Assembly (NCBI GenBank): GCA_031418455.1
Contig: JANOXJ010000049.1
Location: 1 to 17,592, forward strand
Source: JANNVZ01 sp031418455
Lineage (GTDB): Bacteria > Bacteroidota > Bacteroidia > Flavobacteriales_D > Sanyastnellaceae
Length of the DNA stretch: 17,592 nt
Direction of reading: 5' to 3'
The position numbers and the translations under genes are program-made. Shown here piece after piece: positions 14,929 through 17,592 of the stretch (positions are counted from its first letter, which is position 1; the number at the start of each line of letters is the position of its first letter). The notes beneath the pieces were generated by a model. It had not been told where the DNA came from, did no database searches, and worked only from the letters and a program-made list of their open reading frames with translations.

Positions 14929-17592
14929 GTGAAAACCCTAAAAGCTTTATGGCTGCAGTTCCTATTGGGATTTGTTGCTATTTTTATTATGTCTTCATTG
15001 GCTAGTGCTCAGTGCACAGTATCTGCCGGTGTGGACATATCTAAGTGTTTTGGCCAAATTGTAAATATGGGCCTTAACGTCAGTGCCACTGGTGCTTCAC
15101 CATTTCAGTATAGCTGGAATGGTGGTACTTCCTGGAGTGCCAGTCCTGCATATAACATTACGGCAAATACGTCCGGCACTTATACCGTAACGGTAAAGGA
15201 TGCTAATAACTGCCAAAGTACAGATCAGATAAATCTCATTGTGCTGCCTTTGCCGATAGCCGATGCTGGGCCCGATGTGGCTATTTGTCCAGGTGCTTCT
15301 ACTGTGCTATGCGGAACAGCTTCTTCCAGCAACGGTGCCATCACTACTATGACTTGGATACCAAGTTTTGCAAGCACATCATGCACCACCGTTTCTCCTG
15401 GTAGCACCACTAATTATATTTTTTCTGTCACAGATGTTGCCAATTGTCAGGCTACAAATTCTGTGCAGGTAGTAGTATATCCAACGGTAACTGTAAATGC
15501 AGGTGCTGACCAAACCATGTGCTTAAGTGCGGGTACTATGCAATTAACCGGAACCTCAAGTACAGGAGCACCTAACAGTGGCACTTGGAGTGGAACTGGC
15601 GTGAATGCCGCAGGCCTTTTTACAGCTACAGCTGCAGGCTCATATACTTTAACTTATAGCAAGGTTAGTTCTCAGGGTTGCACTTTTAGCGACAATATGG
15701 TAATGACAGTTACCAATCCATCGCCACCAAATGGTGGTGCCGATCGTGTTGCATGTGTTGGTTCGCCTGCTTTTAATTTGCCTGCTGTGGGCACTTGGAG
15801 CGGTAGCCCCTTTGTTAACTCAGGAGGCTCTTTTAATCCAAGCACTGTAGGTACATATAATCTTATGGTTTCTTCAGCTTCTGCTGGTTGCACTACTACT
15901 GATAATGTGCAGGTGACTGTGGTGGCTCTGCCAACAGTAGATGCAGGTGTGGATCAGGATATTTGTGCGGGCCAAAGTGCTCAATTAAATGGGACAGCTT
16001 CCAGCAGCAATGGAGGCATTACCAACATAGCGTGGAGCGGAGGATGGATGAGTAGCACCAATATTCTAAATCCCACAGCAACACCACCTACTACTACTAC
16101 ATACACTTTGTATATAACCGATGCTGCTAATTGCTTGGCAAGTGACGATGTAGAAATTACAGTAAATCCATATCCTGTGGCTAATGCAGGCAACGATACT
16201 ACTATTTGTAGCAATTCTTCACCAACTCAACTGCTTGGTTTTTCGCCAGCAGGCGGCACATGGAGTGGTACTGATGTGAGTGCATCGGGTGTATTTACTC
16301 CTACTGCCACAGGCAGTTTTACGCTTACATATACTTATACCACAGCGGCCGGTTGTTCAGATACAGATACTAGAGTGGTGGATGTAATAGCACCTAACGT
16401 AATCAACGCAGGTGCCGACCAATCTCTTTGTCTTAATTCAGCACCAATAACATTATTGGGAGGTGGCACATGGTCAGGTTCTTATGTTACTGCTGCAGGT
16501 GTTTTTACACCAAGCAATGTGGGAGTGTACACATTAACTTATACCACCACTAGCGGACTTTGTCAATCAACAGATCAGATAATAGTAAATGTAAATCCAT
16601 TACCCACAGTAAATGCAGGAGCAGACCAAACTATTTGCAATGGACAAACTGCTACATTAAACGCATCAGCTTCCAGTGCAAATGGTAGCATAGCCACCTA
16701 CGCTTGGAGCGGAACACCTGCCGTAGCTAATGCTAATAATGCAAGCACTACCGGGGCACCTGTATCTAATACCACGTATACTGTATTGGTTACAGACAAT
16801 GTTGGCTGCACCGCAAGCGATGCTGTTGCCATTACTGTAAATGCTGTTCCTACTGTAAATGCAGGAGGTGACATAACTGTGTGCAGCAACTCATCGCCAT
16901 TTATACTAAGTGGTGCTACACCATCTGGTGGCACATGGAGCGGTACTGGTGTAAATGGATCAGGTTTATTTACCCCAAGTGTGGCAGGAGTTTTTACACT
17001 TACCTACACAGTTACCAATGCACAAGCATGCACAAGTGCTGATACTAGAGATATTACAGTAATAGCACCAAACGTTATTAATGCAGGGGCCGACCAAACA
17101 CTTTGTTTAAATACACCTGCAGTGCAATTACTTACAGGTGGCACATGGACAGGTTCTTATGTTACTTCTGGTGGATTGTTCACTCCAAGTGCAGTAGGCA
17201 ATTACACTCTTACATACACTACCATCAGTGGTCAGTGCCAATCTTCTGACCAAATAGTTGTTTCTGTAAAAGCATTGCCTACGGTAAATGCAGGTGCAGA
17301 TCAGGCAATATGCAATGGACAAACTGCAACACTTACAGCCACAGCATCAAGCGCTAATGGAAGCATAACTACTTATGCATGGAGCGGCAGCACTGCAGTT
17401 GTAAGTCCAGGCAGTGCAAGCACAACCACAACACCCGCAGCAACTACTACTTATACTATGCAGGTAACAGATAATGTAGGTTGCACAGCAAGTGATAATA
17501 TAATTGTAACTGTAAATGCAGTGCCTACTGTAAATGCAGGAAGCGATGTAACAATATGTAGCAACGCGTCACCTACCCAGCTCACAGGTTTT
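14929..17592 (+). CDS. Giant repetitive surface/secreted protein (SprB/PKD-Ig-like modules), 3'-truncated by the window edge
   Basis: The frame is open from the GTG at 14929 to the last base: 888 codons with no stop. The GTG was chosen because it is followed directly by a signal peptide (positively charged 'MKTLK', hydrophobic 'FLLGFVAIFIMSSLASA', cleavage before Gln28). The frame stays open back to a TAG near 14770, but with no better start. Residues ~28-111 resemble an SprB-type module ('FQYSWNGG', 'SGTYTVTVKDANNC'). From 15262 on, eleven Ig/PKD-like modules of 69-82 residues begin with N/D-A-G-x-D and end in a beta-strand motif ('TYTLTYT', 'ITVNAVPTV'). Composition is rich in Thr, Ser, Gly, Ala and Asn and poor in Lys and Glu. 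Such proteins in Bacteroidota usually end in a T9SS type B (gliding-motility-associated) domain and serve as adhesins; that end lies outside the window, so T9SS export is an inference. Confidence 0.9.
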   Translation, partial: MKTLKALWLQFLLGFVAIFIMSSLASAQCTVSAGVDISKCFGQIVNMGLNVSATGASPFQYSWNGGTSWSASPAYNITANTSGTYTVTVKDANNCQSTDQINLIVLPLPIADAGPDVAICPGASTVLCGTASSSNGAITTMTWIPSFASTSCTTVSPGSTTNYIFSVTDVANCQATNSVQVVVYPTVTVNAGADQTMCLSAGTMQLTGTSSTGAPNSGTWSGTGVNAAGLFTATAAGSYTLTYSKVSSQGCTFSDNMVMTVTNPSPPNGGADRVACVGSPAFNLPAVGTWSGSPFVNSGGSFNPSTVGTYNLMVSSASAGCTTTDNVQVTVVALPTVDAGVDQDICAGQSAQLNGTASSSNGGITNIAWSGGWMSSTNILNPTATPPTTTTYTLYITDAANCLASDDVEITVNPYPVANAGNDTTICSNSSPTQLLGFSPAGGTWSGTDVSASGVFTPTATGSFTLTYTYTTAAGCSDTDTRVVDVIAPNVINAGADQSLCLNSAPITLLGGGTWSGSYVTAAGVFTPSNVGVYTLTYTTTSGLCQSTDQIIVNVNPLPTVNAGADQTICNGQTATLNASASSANGSIATYAWSGTPAVANANNASTTGAPVSNTTYTVLVTDNVGCTASDAVAITVNAVPTVNAGGDITVCSNSSPFILSGATPSGGTWSGTGVNGSGLFTPSVAGVFTLTYTVTNAQACTSADTRDITVIAPNVINAGADQTLCLNTPAVQLLTGGTWTGSYVTSGGLFTPSAVGNYTLTYTTISGQCQSSDQIVVSVKALPTVNAGADQAICNGQTATLTATASSANGSITTYAWSGSTAVVSPGSASTTTTPAATTTYTMQVTDNVGCTASDNIIVTVNAVPTVNAGSDVTICSNASPTQLTGF
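15262..17592 (+). repeat. Tandem array of Ig-like modules in a three-module (225-residue, 675-bp) superrepeat
   Basis: Module starts (first base of the N/D-A-G codon or its equivalent): 15262, 15496, 15730, 15940, 16183, 16405, 16612, 16858, 17080, 17287, 17533. They fall into three classes repeating in the order A-B-C. A is about 78-82 residues with 'SSANGSI...YAWSG'; B is 74-78 with 'SGGTWSGTGV'; C is 69-78 with 'GGTWSGSYVT' and 'CQSTDQI'. Same-class starts are 678, 672 and 675 bp apart (A), 687, 675 and 675 (B), and 675 twice (C). Adjacent late copies align without gaps; by hand count, C2/C3 share about 49 of 69 residues and A3/A4 about 60 of 82. The first A-B-C set is much more diverged. 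The last B module is cut by the window end. Confidence 0.9.

Noticed and set aside
15225..17322. Several minus-strand ORFs of 60-80 codons under the repeat region
   Set aside because: They mirror the continuous plus-strand repeat protein, recur with its period, begin at no convincing start and resemble no family.
15262..17592. CRISPR array
   Set aside because: The 675-bp periodicity is in-frame protein-coding repetition with diverged copies, not short identical repeats with unique spacers.

Overview
The window looks like chromosomal DNA of a Bacteroidota bacterium, probably a relative of the Chitinophagales/Sphingobacteriales. It is AT-rich and its genes lack Shine-Dalgarno sequences. It encodes a TonB-dependent receptor with an N-terminal carboxypeptidase-regulatory-like domain, a secreted protease ending in a type IX secretion (T9SS) type A sorting domain, and a huge Ser/Thr/Gly-rich protein built of 'NAGADQTIC'-type Ig/PKD-like modules. 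Most of the window is ordinary core genome; the accessory part is the right-hand 4.6 kb.

Layout, left to right. (1) The 3' part of a small heat-shock protein (Hsp20), followed by a hairpin and a strong intrinsic terminator. (2) Two plus-strand genes joined by an ATGA overlap: a lipoprotein fusing HEAT-like helical repeats to a cyclophilin-type prolyl isomerase, and a saccharopine dehydrogenase/lysine 6-dehydrogenase family oxidoreductase. (3) A minus-strand Omp85-type (BamA/TamA) beta-barrel without POTRA domains, divergent from plsC (1-acylglycerol-3-phosphate acyltransferase). (4) A plus-strand series of a FecA-like TonB-dependent receptor, a LysE/RhtB-type exporter and uvrA. (5) A 341-bp non-coding stretch with two clear inverted repeats. 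(6) A tandem-domain universal stress protein that converges, across a symmetric bidirectional terminator, on a minus-strand Lys-C-like serine protease. (7) Divergent from the protease, an open reading frame starts at a GTG (14929) and runs off the window end without a stop: 888 codons visible, with a signal peptide, an SprB-like N-terminal module and then eleven Ig/PKD-like modules, the last cut by the edge.

Working together: the HEAT-cyclophilin lipoprotein, Omp85 barrel, PlsC and TonB receptor are all envelope functions, but only the ATGA pair shows a firm transcriptional and translational link. The protease and the repeat protein share a 200-bp divergent promoter region. Both are exported, and both are probably T9SS cargo (seen for the protease, inferred for the repeat protein).

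No CRISPR array, transposase, phage gene, rRNA or tRNA was seen. I found no clearly novel enzymatic system. The items most worth a second look are the higher-order 225-residue (675-bp) repeat of the giant surface protein, the substituted S1-pocket residues of the Lys-C-like protease, and the structured non-coding region after uvrA.
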